Shown here: one piece after another, positions 34,862 to 46,200 of the stretch
Layout of the letters: each line of letters opens with the position of its first letter
How positions within the stretch are numbered: position 1 is the stretch's first letter
From: Alcanivorax limicola
GTDB lineage: Bacteria > Pseudomonadota > Gammaproteobacteria > Pseudomonadales > Alcanivoracaceae
DNA: 64,000 bases
Assembly: GCF_019931215.1 (NCBI RefSeq)
Contig: NZ_JAIOUB010000003.1
Location: forward strand, 124,001 to 188,000
Direction of reading: 5' to 3'
Made by a program: the position numbers and the translations under genes
The notes under the pieces: generated by a model
Database searches by the model: none
Seen by the model: only the letters and a program-made list of their open reading frames with translations
Told to the model about the DNA's origin: nothing

Positions 34862-35644
34862 TTAGCTGGACAGCGCCACTACCTGACCATTGAGTTTGAT
34901 GATCTGTCGGGCCATGTCTGTGAGCAGGCCGTGAATCATGGAGGGGTTGGAGCGGATCAGCTGTTTGAACTGATCCTTGGGCACCTTCACCACGGCACAG
35001 CGCGTGCGGGCCTTCACCGTGGCGCTGCGGGGTGAGTGCGTGAGCAGGGCCAGTGCGCCAAGCACTTCGCCTTCGCCAACGCTGCCCACCGGCACGTTGT
35101 CCACCAGCACCTCTGCTTCGCCCTCGAAAAGGCTGTACACATGGCGGGGCTGGTCGCCCTGACGAATGATGATGTCGCCGGGCTGGAAGTAGGCGAAGCC
35201 GGGCGTGGTTTGCAGGTCTTCATCGATATAGGCCGCCAGCAGGCGCGTCATGATGCCGTGTTGCGTCATCAGCAGCTGGGTCCACAGACGCGCGGTCTCC
35301 GTGTCGGCCAGCAGGGTACGCACCAGCGTCAGCGTGTCGAAACCCACCAGCAGCACAGCGGCGTCAGCGTGAAACTCGATGCCGTCCCCGGAGACGTCCG
35401 GGAGGATCAGATCGCCTTCGTCCCACGTGAAGAGTTTGCGTTGCTGGCAGCTCATGCTGAGCATGCCGCCTTTTACCAGCCAGGTTTTTGTCGGGTCCAT
35501 ACCTGCTGCGATAGCATCATCGGTCGGTCCCAGATGCAGCGGTGTGCCTGTGAGGTCGATGCGGCCGGTCAGTTCGATGACCTGTCGCTTGTACTGGCGC
35601 ACCAGTGCGGAAAATCCGTGGGCAGGTTCGGCAAGCGTGATCAT
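34862..35644 (-). CDS. Protein with one clear and one degenerate cyclic-nucleotide-binding domain
   Basis: 260 aa from ATG 35644. The C-terminal half is a cNMP-binding beta-roll: FQPGDIIIRQGDQPRHVYSLFEGEAEVLVD followed by the phosphate-binding cassette GEVLGALALLTHSPRSATV with its key Arg. The N-terminal half (WLVKGGMLSMSCQQRKLFTWDEGDLILPDVSG) has the same strand pattern but no cassette, so it looks like a decayed first copy. There is no helix-turn-helix, so it is not a CRP-type regulator; it is probably a cytosolic sensor or adaptor. The ORF extends 13 codons further up without a better start. Confidence 0.8.
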   Translation of the reverse strand: MITLAEPAHGFSALVRQYKRQVIELTGRIDLTGTPLHLGPTDDAIAAGMDPTKTWLVKGGMLSMSCQQRKLFTWDEGDLILPDVSGDGIEFHADAAVLLVGFDTLTLVRTLLADTETARLWTQLLMTQHGIMTRLLAAYIDEDLQTTPGFAYFQPGDIIIRQGDQPRHVYSLFEGEAEVLVDNVPVGSVGEGEVLGALALLTHSPRSATVKARTRCAVVKVPKDQFKQLIRSNPSMIHGLLTDMARQIIKLNGQVVALSS

Positions 35645-35684
35645 TGCTGTGGGCTCCAGTAGGCCGCAAGAAATGTGCTGCAAA

Positions 35685-35710
35685 AAACGGTGTCGCTAAA
35701 CGGTGTAGCA
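35685..35710. repeat. Tandem 13-bp duplication between crotonase and CNB genes
   Basis: Copies 35685-35697 and 35698-35710 match at 11 of 13 bases, beginning AAACGGTGT in both. Confidence 0.55.
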
Positions 35711-35739
35711 AGAACTATGCCGTAGAAAGAAGCGTGGAG

Positions 35740-36558
35740 TCAGTTGCCGCGAGGGCCGTACTCCGGCGCCTCCTTCTTCATTGCTGCGCGCATGGCCCGG
35801 CGTTGGTTTTTGCCCATCATCAAACGCATCTGCAGGCGACGTTCGTTGCGGAAGGCCGTGCGTTCGGAGGCGACCCAGTTGCGCTGGAACAACTGTTTGG
35901 TGGCTGCCAGGGCATCCGGTGAGCGTGTCACCAGTTGCGCGGCCAGTTTCTGCGCCTCGATCAACGGCGTGTCACTGATGCCGGTGACGAGATTCAGCAC
36001 TTTTGCCTCCTGCCCGTCAATGATACGGCCCGTCATGGTGAGTTCCTTGGCAACATCCAGAGGCAGCAGTTCGCGCAGGCTGACAGTGCCGCTCATGTCA
36101 GGGATCAGCCCCCATTTGATTTCCATGACCGAGAATTGGCAGTCGGGCGTGCTGAAACGGAAATCGGCGGCCAGTGCAATCTGCAGACCGCCGCCAAAGC
36201 AGTGCCCCTGAGTGACGGCGATGACCGGCACGGGCAGCTCGCGCCAGGCCCAGCAGCACTGCTGGAATACATTGGCCCGACGAAGCCCCAGATGGCTGAA
36301 AAACGCGCGCAGGATACGGCCGGGCTGACGGGTCACGGTGGCGAAATCGAGGCCCGCGCAAAACGAATTGCCTTCACCCTGCAGGATGACGGCGCGCAAG
36401 GTGCGATCCTTGCGCAGGTAGCGTGCGGCGTCGATGAGCGCCTCCAGCATGTCCAGATCCAGCGCGTTGTATTTCTTCGGCCGGTTCAGGCTCACATAGG
36501 CAATGCCGTCTTCCGTGTGCACGGAAACCCGTTCGCGAAACTGCATGTCATCAGCCAT
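35740..36558 (-). CDS. Crotonase-fold enoyl-CoA hydratase/isomerase family protein
   Basis: 272 aa. The two oxyanion-hole elements are present: NSFCAGLDFATV (about 65) and GHCFGGGLQIALAADFRF (about 120). The Glu pair of true enoyl-CoA hydratases is not evident: the second position falls in SVMEIKWGLIPDMSGT, the isomerase-like arrangement with a single acid. An isomerase or another crotonase activity is therefore as likely as hydration. The C-terminal 30 residues are strongly basic and Met-rich (RRLQMRLMMGKNQRRAMRAA). It starts 24 bp after gatB on the same strand and may be read from the gat promoter. Confidence 0.85.
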   Translation of the reverse strand: MADDMQFRERVSVHTEDGIAYVSLNRPKKYNALDLDMLEALIDAARYLRKDRTLRAVILQGEGNSFCAGLDFATVTRQPGRILRAFFSHLGLRRANVFQQCCWAWRELPVPVIAVTQGHCFGGGLQIALAADFRFSTPDCQFSVMEIKWGLIPDMSGTVSLRELLPLDVAKELTMTGRIIDGQEAKVLNLVTGISDTPLIEAQKLAAQLVTRSPDALAATKQLFQRNWVASERTAFRNERRLQMRLMMGKNQRRAMRAAMKKEAPEYGPRGN

Positions 36559-36582
36559 CAGACGTCTACTCCCGTGTGCGCC

Positions 36583-38058
36583 TCAGGGCGCGAGTTTTTG
36601 CTGCAGCAGTGCGTTGATCTGCTGCGGATTGGCCTTGCCTTGCGTCAGCTTCATGGCCTGGCCGACAAAGAAGCCGAACATTTTCTTCTGTTTGCCGCCC
36701 TCGGCAGCCTGATACGCCGCGACCTGTTCTGCATTGTCGGCAATGATCTGGTCGACGATCTTTTCCAGTTCGCCGGTATCCGACATCTGCTTCAGACCTT
36801 TGGCAGCAATCACCTCGTCCGGGCTGCCTTCGCCCTGCCAGCAGGCGTCGAACACCTGCCGGGCAATTTTCGACGACACGGTGCCATCCTTGATGCGCTG
36901 GATAAGCTGGCCCAGATTTTCGGCGCTGACAGGGCATTGCTCAATGGCGATGTCTTCTGCATTCAGGCGTGCGCTGATATCGCCGATGACCCAGTTGGCG
37001 GCCAGCTTGGCGTCGCCACTGTGCTGTGCCGCCGTTTCGAAATACGCCGCAGCAAAGCGGTTCCCGGCGAGCAGGCCGGCATCGTAGGCAGACAACTGAT
37101 AGCTGTCGATAAAGCGGGCTTCCCGCGCGTCCGGCAGTTCCGGCAGGGTGGCGCGCAGTGCCGCGATATCGGCATCGGTGACCACTACGGGCAACAGGTC
37201 AGGGCAGGGGAAGTAGCGATAGTCGTTGGCGTCTTCCTTGCTGCGCATGGACCGTGATGCCTGGGTGTCGCCGTTGTACAGGCGGGTTTCCTGTATCACG
37301 GTGCCGCCGTCTTCGATCAGCTCGATCTGGCGCTGCACTTCCTGACGAATCGCGGCATCCATGAAGCGGAAAGAGTTGAGGTTCTTGGTTTCGGTGCGGG
37401 TGCCGAGTGTTTCATCGCCTTTGCGGCGCACCGAGACGTTGACATCAAAACGCATGGAGCCCTGGGACATCTCGCCATCGCAGATCCCCAGGCTGGTCAC
37501 GATGCCGTGCAGCTTGCGGGCAAAGGCGACGGCTTCTTCCGGCGAGCGCATATCCGGTTCTGTGACCACTTCGATCAGCGGCGTGCCGGCGCGATTGAGA
37601 TCAATGCCGCTCATGCCCCGGCCCTGTGCATCGGAGAATTCTTCATGCAGGGATTTGCCCGCATCTTCTTCCAGGTGGGCATGGTGAATGCGCACGACTT
37701 TTTTCTCGCCGTTTTCCAGCTGGATGTCCACTTTGCCGGGGCCGACGATGGGCGCTTCAAGCTGTGTGGTCTGATAGCCCTTGGGCAAATCCGGATAGAA
37801 ATAATTCTTGCGCTCGAAAACCGAGCGCTGGCAGATTTCTGCATTGACGGCGAGGCCGAACAGAATGGCCTTCTCGACCGCGCCCCGGTTCAGCACCGGC
37901 AGGGTGCCGGGCATGGCCAGGTCTACCAGGCTCGCCTGGCTGTTAGGTTCTGCGCCGACCGCCGTGCTGCTGCCGGAGAAAATTTTCGAGGCGGTGGAAA
38001 GTTGCACATGAATTTCCAGCCCGATGACGGTTTCCCATTCCGTTATTTTTTCCATCAT
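36583..38058 (-). CDS. gatB: Asp/Glu-tRNA amidotransferase subunit B
   Basis: 491 aa. The N-terminal catalytic cradle begins [28 protein letters not shown] and [26 protein letters not shown] are invariant GatB blocks. The C-terminal YqeY-like domain (about 350-491) binds the tRNA. GatCAB converts Glu-tRNA(Gln) and/or Asp-tRNA(Asn) to the amide forms. Its ATG overlaps the gatA stop as ATGA; a second ATG one codon in (38055) has better spacing from AAAGGAG. Confidence 0.97.
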   Translation of the reverse strand: MMEKITEWETVIGLEIHVQLSTASKIFSGSSTAVGAEPNSQASLVDLAMPGTLPVLNRGAVEKAILFGLAVNAEICQRSVFERKNYFYPDLPKGYQTTQLEAPIVGPGKVDIQLENGEKKVVRIHHAHLEEDAGKSLHEEFSDAQGRGMSGIDLNRAGTPLIEVVTEPDMRSPEEAVAFARKLHGIVTSLGICDGEMSQGSMRFDVNVSVRRKGDETLGTRTETKNLNSFRFMDAAIRQEVQRQIELIEDGGTVIQETRLYNGDTQASRSMRSKEDANDYRYFPCPDLLPVVVTDADIAALRATLPELPDAREARFIDSYQLSAYDAGLLAGNRFAAAYFETAAQHSGDAKLAANWVIGDISARLNAEDIAIEQCPVSAENLGQLIQRIKDGTVSSKIARQVFDACWQGEGSPDEVIAAKGLKQMSDTGELEKIVDQIIADNAEQVAAYQAAEGGKQKKMFGFFVGQAMKLTQGKANPQQINALLQQKLAP

Positions 38059-39533
38059 GCGTCTCCTTTCGCGGTTGCTGTTTCGCCGAAAGAAGGCGCC
38101 TTCTGATGCCAGTTCGTGGCTTGCTGGAAGCGATGTGCCACATTGAGAATCTGCGCTTCGCGAAAATAGTTGCCAATCACCTGGATGCCCACCGGCAGGC
38201 CATCAATCATGCCAGCCGGCATGGACAGCGCGGGCAGGCCCGCAAGGTTCACCGCAATGGTGAATACATCGGCCATATACATGGTCACGGGATCATCTTT
38301 CTTGGCGCCCAGTTCGAACGCTTGCTCCGGTGATGTCGGGCCCATGATCACATCCACGTTGTCGAACGCGGCGGCAAAATCATTGCTGATCAGGCGACGG
38401 ACTTTCTGTGCGCGCAAGTAATACGCGTCGTAATAACCATGGGACAGTGCGTAGGTGCCCACCAGGATGCGGCGTTTCACTTCAGCACCGAAGCCTTCCG
38501 AGCGGGAACGTTTGTACATGTCTTCCAGATCGGCGGGGTCGTCGCAGCGATAGCCGTAACGCACACCGTCAAAACGGGACAGGTTGGAAGACGCCTCTGC
38601 CGGTGCGATGACGTAATAGGCCGGCACGGACAGGTCGACACTGGGCAAGCGCACCGACACCAGCGTGGCACCCTGTTTTTCCAGTTCGGCCAGTGCGGCG
38701 CGCGTGGTGCTGGCGATGCGGTCGTCCAGCGTTGCCGGGAAGAACTCTTCGGGCACGCCGATGCGCAGGCCGGTCAGGGGCTTGTCCAGCGTCGCGCTGT
38801 AGTTGTCCACCGGCTGATTGACACTGGTGGAATCGCGCGGGTCATGGCCGGACATGGCCTGCAACAGCAGGGCGCAGTCGGCGGCGCTGGTGGCCATCGG
38901 GCCGGCCTGGTCCAGGCTGGAGGCAAAGGCGATCATGCCCCAGCGGGAGACGCGGCCATAGGTGGGCTTGAGGCCGGTGATGCCGGTCAACGCCGCGGGC
39001 TGGCGAATCGAGCCGCCGGTATCGGTGCCGGTGGCGGCTGGCACCAGCCTGGCGGCCACGGCAGCGGCTGAACCGCCGGAAGAGCCGCCGGGGACGCGGC
39101 CGGTGTCCCAGGGGTTCCTGACCGGGCCATACCAGCTGGTTTCGTTGGACGAGCCCATGGCGAACTCGTCCATATTGGTTTTGCCCAGCATGACCGCGCC
39201 CGCGGCCTGCAGCCGCTCTACCACGGTGGCGTCGTAGGGCGAGATGAAGTTGTCGAGCATCCGTGAGCCGCAGCTGGTGCGCACGCCGCGAGTGCAGAAG
39301 ATGTCCTTGTGGGCCAGCGGCAGGCCATTCAGGGGGCCAGCTTGCCCGGCGGCGCGGGCCTGGTCTGCGGCATCTGCCTGCGCCAGCGCCTGCTCCGGGG
39401 TGAGCGTGATAAAGCTGTTCAGTTCGCCGTCAAGTGACTGAATTCTTTTGAGAAAGTGCTCGGTCAGCTCACGAGCAGAAAAATCGCCGGCGGCCAGGCC
39501 AGCTTGCAGTTCTGTCAGGGTTTTACGGTGCAT
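38055..39533 (-). CDS. gatA: Asp/Glu-tRNA amidotransferase subunit A
   Basis: 492 aa amidase-signature enzyme that releases ammonia from glutamine. The catalytic triad is Lys76 (LAHKDIF), Ser151 (GGSSGGS) and nucleophile Ser175 ([12 protein letters not shown]), with the 24-residue Ser-Ser spacing expected. Middle gene of gatC-gatA-gatB; the stop overlaps the gatB start. Between gatC and gatA lies a 14-bp-period repeat. Confidence 0.97.
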   Translation of the reverse strand: MHRKTLTELQAGLAAGDFSARELTEHFLKRIQSLDGELNSFITLTPEQALAQADAADQARAAGQAGPLNGLPLAHKDIFCTRGVRTSCGSRMLDNFISPYDATVVERLQAAGAVMLGKTNMDEFAMGSSNETSWYGPVRNPWDTGRVPGGSSGGSAAAVAARLVPAATGTDTGGSIRQPAALTGITGLKPTYGRVSRWGMIAFASSLDQAGPMATSAADCALLLQAMSGHDPRDSTSVNQPVDNYSATLDKPLTGLRIGVPEEFFPATLDDRIASTTRAALAELEKQGATLVSVRLPSVDLSVPAYYVIAPAEASSNLSRFDGVRYGYRCDDPADLEDMYKRSRSEGFGAEVKRRILVGTYALSHGYYDAYYLRAQKVRRLISNDFAAAFDNVDVIMGPTSPEQAFELGAKKDDPVTMYMADVFTIAVNLAGLPALSMPAGMIDGLPVGIQVIGNYFREAQILNVAHRFQQATNWHQKAPSFGETATAKGDA

Positions 39534-39582
39534 GCGTGTATCCGGCGCTGGGTGGTCGGGCCCGGGCAGATGCCGGGGCAGG

Positions 39583-39617
39583 ATTCAATGGCGCTCATTC
39601 AATGGCCTTTATTCAAT
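39583..39617. repeat. 14-bp-period repeat at the gatC stop
   Basis: ATTCAATGGC starts at 39583 and 39597, and a truncated third copy (ATTCAAT) at 39611. The third overlaps the gatC stop codon (39609-39611). Confidence 0.7.
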
Positions 39618-39896
39618 AACCTTGGGCACCAGATAGCAGCTGCCTTCACTGGCCGGGGCCAGCGCCTGCACCTGGTCGCGGATGTCCTGTTCGGTGACGG
39701 CATCGGGGCGCAGGGGCTGGGAAGCGTCCAGCGGGTGGGCGAGCGGCTGCACGGCGTCGACGTCGGCCTCCTGGAGGCGGTCTACCATGCCGAGAATGCT
39801 GTTGAGGCGGTCTGTCAGGGCATCGCTGTCTGCGGCGTCCAGATGCAGCCGTGCCAGATGAGCCACCCCTGCAAGTGCCTGCGGGTCGAGGGCCAT
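39609..39896 (-). CDS. gatC: Asp/Glu-tRNA amidotransferase subunit C
   Basis: 95 aa from ATG 39896, chosen because GGAG lies 8 bp upstream and the length matches GatC. AGVAHLARLHLD near the start, LNSILGMVDRLQEADVDAVQPLAHP and the final YLVPKVIE are family blocks. GatC wraps around GatA and GatB and stabilises the complex. Confidence 0.95.
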   Translation of the reverse strand: MALDPQALAGVAHLARLHLDAADSDALTDRLNSILGMVDRLQEADVDAVQPLAHPLDASQPLRPDAVTEQDIRDQVQALAPASEGSCYLVPKVIE

Positions 39897-39962
39897 GTGC
39901 GTCTCCAGGGCCATTGAGAAGGGAAGCCGCAAAAGCTACCACAACAGGCCCTCTCTGGGCCA

Positions 39963-39991
39963 TATATAGCGCCGTCTGCGGGCCATGACAG
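39963..39991 (-). promoter_or_regulatory. Candidate promoter for gatCAB
   Basis: On minus, CTGTCA (39991-39986), 17-bp spacer and TATATA (39968-39963), each 4 of 6 to consensus. It would leave a 5' leader of about 60 nt before gatC. Confidence 0.35.
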
Positions 39992-40009
39992 CGGTTGCCG
40001 GTGCGGTAA

Positions 40010-41170
<1,161 letters not shown>

Positions 41171-41201
41171 GCTGCGTGCGCAAGGGTAAATGAGGTAAAC
41201 C

Positions 41202-42053
41202 ATTAAAGGTCTGTTTGCAGACACACCCAATCCCGGTTACCGGCTGGTTCTTGCGCTGGTGCTGGGTGCTGCCCTGATGTTGCTGGATCAGCGCAGCGAT
41301 CACGTGCAGCCGCTGCGTTTCGCCATCGGTTATCTGACCGCCCCGGTACATTATCTGGCCCATGTGCCTTCGGCCATGGGTCAGTGGGCGTCCAGCCAGG
41401 CGGTGTCCCGCGCCGACCTCCAGTCTGAAAACAATCACCTCGAACGTCAGATCATGATCCTGCAGCAGCGCGTGCAGCGTCTTGCCGTGCTTGAGGCCGA
41501 GAACGTGCGGTTGCGCGAACTCCTCAATTCGTCGGCGGAGCTGGATGCCAGAGTGCTCGCGGCCGAAATCATCGGGATCGAACCGGACCCCAGTCGGCAG
41601 GAATTCGTTATCAACAAGGGGGGCCATGCGGGGGTCTATCGTGGCCAGGCCGTACTGGACGCCGGTGGGCTGCTGGGCCAGGTGGTCGACATCGGGCCAC
41701 TCACAGCGCGGGTGCTGTTGATCACCGATGCGAGTCATGCCCTGTCCGTACAGGTGAACCGCAACGGTGTGCGCGCCATTCTGGCGGGCATCGGCCAGCC
41801 GGATCGGGTCAGGCTGCTGTTTGTCCCGGATACGGCAGACATCATCGAAGGCGACCTGCTGGTGAGCACCGGTCTGGATCAGCGCTTCCCGCGCGGTTAC
41901 CCGGTGGCAGAGGTGATTCGCGTCGCCCATGATCCCGGTGCGCCGTTTGCCATTGTGGAAGCCCGTCCGACTGCCAATATTGATCGCGCCAGCCATGTAT
42001 TGCTGGTCGAACGCGCCGCCCCCCGTCGCGAACGCGAAGGAGGGGCACAATGA
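41202..42053 (+). CDS. mreC: Cell-shape protein MreC, apparently with an ATT start codon
   Basis: 283 aa if read from ATT at 41202. The coiled coil (about 75-105, LQSENNHLERQIMILQQRVQRL) and two beta domains are standard MreC. The conserved cytoplasmic lead (KGLFADTPNPGYR) and membrane helix (LVLALVLGAALMLL) lie upstream of the first usual start in frame (GTG 41259), which would delete most of the helix. Upstream in frame are only ATT 41202 and CTG 41211 before the stop at 41196-41198. GAGGT ends 5 bp before the ATT. An ATG at 41190 in the same frame is closed after two codons (ATG-AGG-TAA). MreC links MreB to PBP2 in the periplasm. Confidence 0.9.
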   Translation: MKGLFADTPNPGYRLVLALVLGAALMLLDQRSDHVQPLRFAIGYLTAPVHYLAHVPSAMGQWASSQAVSRADLQSENNHLERQIMILQQRVQRLAVLEAENVRLRELLNSSAELDARVLAAEIIGIEPDPSRQEFVINKGGHAGVYRGQAVLDAGGLLGQVVDIGPLTARVLLITDASHALSVQVNRNGVRAILAGIGQPDRVRLLFVPDTADIIEGDLLVSTGLDQRFPRGYPVAEVIRVAHDPGAPFAIVEARPTANIDRASHVLLVERAAPRREREGGAQ

Positions 42054-42541
42054 GAGAGCGCGAGTCCCGTGGCACGCCTGCTGTCATTGCTACCTTTTTC
42101 ATCGCGGCGCTGCTGACGGTGCTGCCGTTGCCGGAAGCGGCCTCCCTGGGGCGCCCTGAGTGGCTTTCCCTGGTGCTGATTTACTGGGTCATTGCGTTGC
42201 CGCATCGCGTCGGCGTGCTCTGGGGGTTTGCCGTCGGTCTGTTTCAGGACGTGCTGACCGGTGCAGTGCTCGGTCAGCACGCTGTTGCCCTGGCGCTGGT
42301 GGCCTATGTGGCGATTGCGGCCCACAAACGCATACGTGTGTTTCCACCGCTGCAGCAGTCCGTGGTCATCTTTCTGCTGGTGGGCACTGGCGCCCTGATG
42401 TCCTACACGGTGCAGAATGCAGTAGGGCGCGTACTGGTGCCGCCGGTGTGGGTATTGTTGCCCGCACTGGTGTCGGCCTTGCTCTGGCGTCCGACCTTCA
42501 GCCTGCTGCGCTGGACGCGTCGGCGTTTCCTGGTGCGCTGA
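42050..42541 (+). CDS. mreD: Rod-shape determining protein MreD
   Basis: 163 aa with five or so hydrophobic helices; the family core is RPEWLSLVLIYWVIALPHRVGVLWGFAVGLFQDVLTGAVLGQHA. Its ATG overlaps the mreC stop (ATGA) and its stop overlaps the maf ATG (TGATG), so translation is coupled. MreD is the membrane partner of MreC in the elongasome. Confidence 0.95.
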   Translation: MRERESRGTPAVIATFFIAALLTVLPLPEAASLGRPEWLSLVLIYWVIALPHRVGVLWGFAVGLFQDVLTGAVLGQHAVALALVAYVAIAAHKRIRVFPPLQQSVVIFLLVGTGALMSYTVQNAVGRVLVPPVWVLLPALVSALLWRPTFSLLRWTRRRFLVR

Positions 42542-43158
42542 TGTCCGCGCCGTCCCTGTTTCTGGCGTCCGCCTCACCCCGGCGCACGGCACTGCTGCAC
42601 CAGATTGGTGTGCCGCATACCGTCCTGGCTTTTCCCGGTATTGATGAAACGCCCCGCAGCGATGAGTCTGCGGCCGGGTACGTGCAGCGTATGGCACAGG
42701 AAAAAGCGCGAGCCGGATACCGGATGCTGGCGCCCGGACAATCGGATGATGCGGTGGTGATGGGGGCCGACACTGCCGTGATATCAGGTGATGTCATCCT
42801 GGGCAAACCGGCGGATGATGAAGAAGCGGTTGCCATGCTGACGCGGCTTTCCGGGGCCACCCATCAGGTCCTGTCAGCAGTGTGTCTTCACAGCCGGAAC
42901 GCCTCCGTGGTGAAACTGTCCACGACGCAGGTGCAGTTTCGCGCGCTCGATAAAGCTGAGATCACTGCCTATGTGGCGTCCGGTGAACCCCGTGGCAAGG
43001 CCGGTGCCTACGCCATTCAGGGCTTCGGCGCGGTGCTGGTCGCGAATTTGCATGGCAGCTACAGTGGTGTGGTGGGGCTGCCGCTGGCGGAAACCCGGCA
43101 GTTGCTGCATGGGGCGGGCATCGCTTTGTGGCAGGGCGTACCGCAAGGGCAGGCGTAA
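42541..43158 (+). CDS. maf: Maf-family nucleoside triphosphate pyrophosphatase
   Basis: 205 aa. Starts FLASASPRRTALLHQIG with the S-x-SPRR phosphate motif; GADTAVISGDVILGKPADDEEA and SGEPRGKAGAYAIQGFGAVLV are the other Maf blocks. The GKAGAYAIQG form is that of dTTP/UTP-specific YhdE. It hydrolyses noncanonical or excess nucleotides to monophosphates. The ATG overlaps mreD by one base. Confidence 0.93.
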   Translation: MSAPSLFLASASPRRTALLHQIGVPHTVLAFPGIDETPRSDESAAGYVQRMAQEKARAGYRMLAPGQSDDAVVMGADTAVISGDVILGKPADDEEAVAMLTRLSGATHQVLSAVCLHSRNASVVKLSTTQVQFRALDKAEITAYVASGEPRGKAGAYAIQGFGAVLVANLHGSYSGVVGLPLAETRQLLHGAGIALWQGVPQGQA

Positions 43159-43226
43159 TGACAATGCGCAGGCTCACCCGCAAGGCAGGCCAGCGTACGC
43201 GCTATGCCGCTGCAGCGCATTCCTGA
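43158..43226 (+). CDS. Possible 22-codon leader ORF between maf and yhdP
   Basis: The ATG shares one base with the maf stop (TAATG). It encodes a very basic peptide (five Arg and one Lys among 22 residues) ending AAAAHS. Its TGA abuts the GAGGAG ribosome-binding site of yhdP, so a ribosome ending here would be placed to start yhdP. It could be a coupling leader or chance. No homology recognised. Confidence 0.25.
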   Translation: MTMRRLTRKAGQRTRYAAAAHS

Positions 43227-43236
43227 GGAGCACACA

Positions 43237-46200
43237 GTGACAGAAGCTGCTGGAACAGAGACTTCTGCCTCCGGACGTAAGTCAGGTGGGTTTGCTCGCC
43301 TTCGTCTGCATTTATGGTGGATCGCCGCCACCGTCCTGTTGTTGCTTGCCCTGTACATTGTGCTGGCCCGGCAATTGATGAGCATGGCGCCGGATTTCCG
43401 TGTGCCGTTACAGGATCTGCTCAGTGAGCGCTTTGATACGCCGGTGACCATCGGCGCCCTGCATGGACACATGGACGGCATGAGCCCGGTGTTCGTGTTC
43501 GACGATGTAGCGCTGTCGCCCGGGGAAGATGATGCCGCTGCGCCGCTGGTCCTGGAACGTGTCGAGTTGAGTATTTCCCCTTGGGCGTCGCTGATGGCCC
43601 GCAGCGTGCGGTTGCGGCAGCTGTGGATCAGCGGCGTCGAACTTCATCTGGTGCGCAGCGAAGACGGGGATATGCGTTTCCGTGGCCTGGAAGCCTTTCG
43701 CGGTGATCAGGTTGACAGTATGGAAGACCTGCGGGGCGTGCTGGAACAGGTTTATTTGCAGCGCCGCATCGTCCTGGATGATGTGCGGGCTCGCATAGAC
43801 TGGCCCGGCATGCCGCCCCTGCGCACCGAAGACCTGTCCATCGCGCTGGTGCGTGAAGGCAAGGCGCATCAGCTCGCCGTGCGCCTCTCCGCTATTGATC
43901 GTCCTTTCGAACTGGATATGCGCCTGCATCTGCGCAGTGATGTCTACGCGCTGTCAGATATTGATGGCAGTGCCTACCTGCGTTTGCGCGGCGAAGATCT
44001 GCAGTATTGGCTGCCCGAGCAGTGGCCACTGCCGCTGCAGCCGGTCTCCGCCAACGGTCAGGTTGAGGTATGGGGGGCACTGCGCAGGGGCGAGGTAGAG
44101 AGCGCTGACGTGCTGCTGGCGACGCGGGACGTCATGTTGCGCCACCGTGAGGCCGGCGAAAGCTGGGCGCTGGACAGCCTGAACGCCAGCCTGGCAGTGC
44201 GTCGTGAGACAGACGGGTATGTGCTGCTGCTGGATGAAGTGCGGGCGCGCACAGAAAATGCCGGTGCCTTGCGTGCCGGGCCCCTGGCACTGCGCTGGGA
44301 CGGCCAGCGGACCAGCGATACCCGCTGGGCCATGCGCGCCGAACAGATCAACGCAACGCGTTTGCGCGAGCAGCTGGAAGCCTGGCCTTTCCCGCTCCCG
44401 GACAATCTGCGCGCGCTGCGCCAGCGGCTGGTGGCGCTGGCGCCGTCAGGGGAGCTGGTGTCGTTGTACGTTGCCGGGCAAGGCACGCGTATCGGCGAGT
44501 TCAGCAGCCGTTTCCGGGATCTGGCGGTGGCGGCCGATGAGGGGCAGCCTGGCGTGCGGGGCGTCAGTGGCTGGTTGGCAGGTTCCCCGGACAGTGGTGT
44601 CGTGAATCTGGTCAGTCCGGCGCTGGTGCTGGATATGGGGGCGTTTTTCGAGGAGCCCATGGCGGCTTCCATCGGTGGCGCGCTGCGCTGGCAGCGCGAG
44701 ATACCGAGTGCGGCCCGCACCGATGCGGACCAGAACGATGCGGACCAGAACGACGCTGATCCGGCGCCCATCGAAACTGCCCCTTCGCTGGTGATTCAGA
44801 GTGGCCTGCTGCGCGCCAGCAATGCTGATGCCTCTGCCCAGGCGATGCTGGAACTGGCACTGACCGCGCAACAGGTCCCGCACCTGAGACTGCTGGGCGA
44901 ACTGACCCAGGGTGAGGCCAGCAGGGCCAGCAGTTATGTTCCGCTGGCGCGCATGGCCAGCCCCCTGCGTGACTGGTTCGCGCAGGCGTTCACCGGTGGC
45001 ACCGTGGAGCGTGGCCGGTTCTTGTACGAAGGGCCGGTGAAGATCGATCCGGCACGGCAGCAAGATCGGACATTCCAGATGAGTTTTGCGGTGTCGGATT
45101 TTGATCTGCGCTTCTTGCCGGACTGGCCGCAGGTTGAGCAGATTGAGGGGACGGTGCTGGTGGACGGCGTGACAGTGCATGCCCGCGATCTGTCGGCGCG
45201 CTATCTGGGTACCCGGGTGAGCGGCGCGGATGTCGACGTGGTGGGTACGGCGCCCGGCGGTCAGCCGCGGCTGCTGCTGGATGGCGCCGTGGCGGGGCCG
45301 GCGAGCGCGCTGCAAACCCTGTTGCGTGGCACGCCAGTGAGCGCGGTGCTGCCGGCCGAGGTCGCCGACTGGGAGATTCGTGGTGGTGAGTTGGCGGGTG
45401 ATCTGTCACTGCGTATTCCGCTGTCAGACCAGGGGCCGCCGTTGCAGGTCGAGGCCGAGGCGACGGTGCGGGGCGTGGGGCTGCATTCCGCCGCCCGTCG
45501 TCTCAGCGCCACGGATCTGACCGGCACGGGAGGCTTCAGCCTTGCCAATGGCCTGACCTTCTCCACGCTGACAGGCCAATTGTTTGATGCCCCGGTAACG
45601 GCCTCAGTCAGCAGCGACGGCGCGTATACCACCGTCAATGCGACCGGCAACGTGCCGGTGCCGGCCTTGCAGGATTGGCTGCAGATCAGGGCATTGGCGC
45701 CGCTGGACGGGCGCATGGCATATCGCGCTTCGTTGCGACTGCCGCGCCGTGAAGGGGGCGACGCCCCCCGCCTCCAGGTGACGAGCGATATGGAGGGTGT
45801 GTCCGTGGCGTTGCCACCGCCGCTGGGCAAGGCGGCGGCGGATTCCCTGCCCATGCAACTGACGCTGGATACCGGTGATACCAACCTGCTGACGCTCAGC
45901 CTGGCGTCGCTGGGCTCTGCCCGGCTTGAGTATGGCGATGAGGGGCTGCAGCGTGGCGCTGTCCGTCTGGGGGAGCGCATCGCTGGACTGCCGCCCTCGG
46001 GATTGCTGATAGACGGGCATACCCCGGTACTGGATCTGGCGGCCTGGCTGGGCGTGTTGCTGGGGCAGGACACCGATGGCGCAGCCCCGTTGCCGCCGTT
46101 GCGGCTGGCGCTGGATACCGACCAGCTGTTGCTGCTCAGCGAGCCGGTCGGGCCTGCCAGTTTCAGCGCCCGGCAGAATGACACTGGCTGGGAGTTGGCC

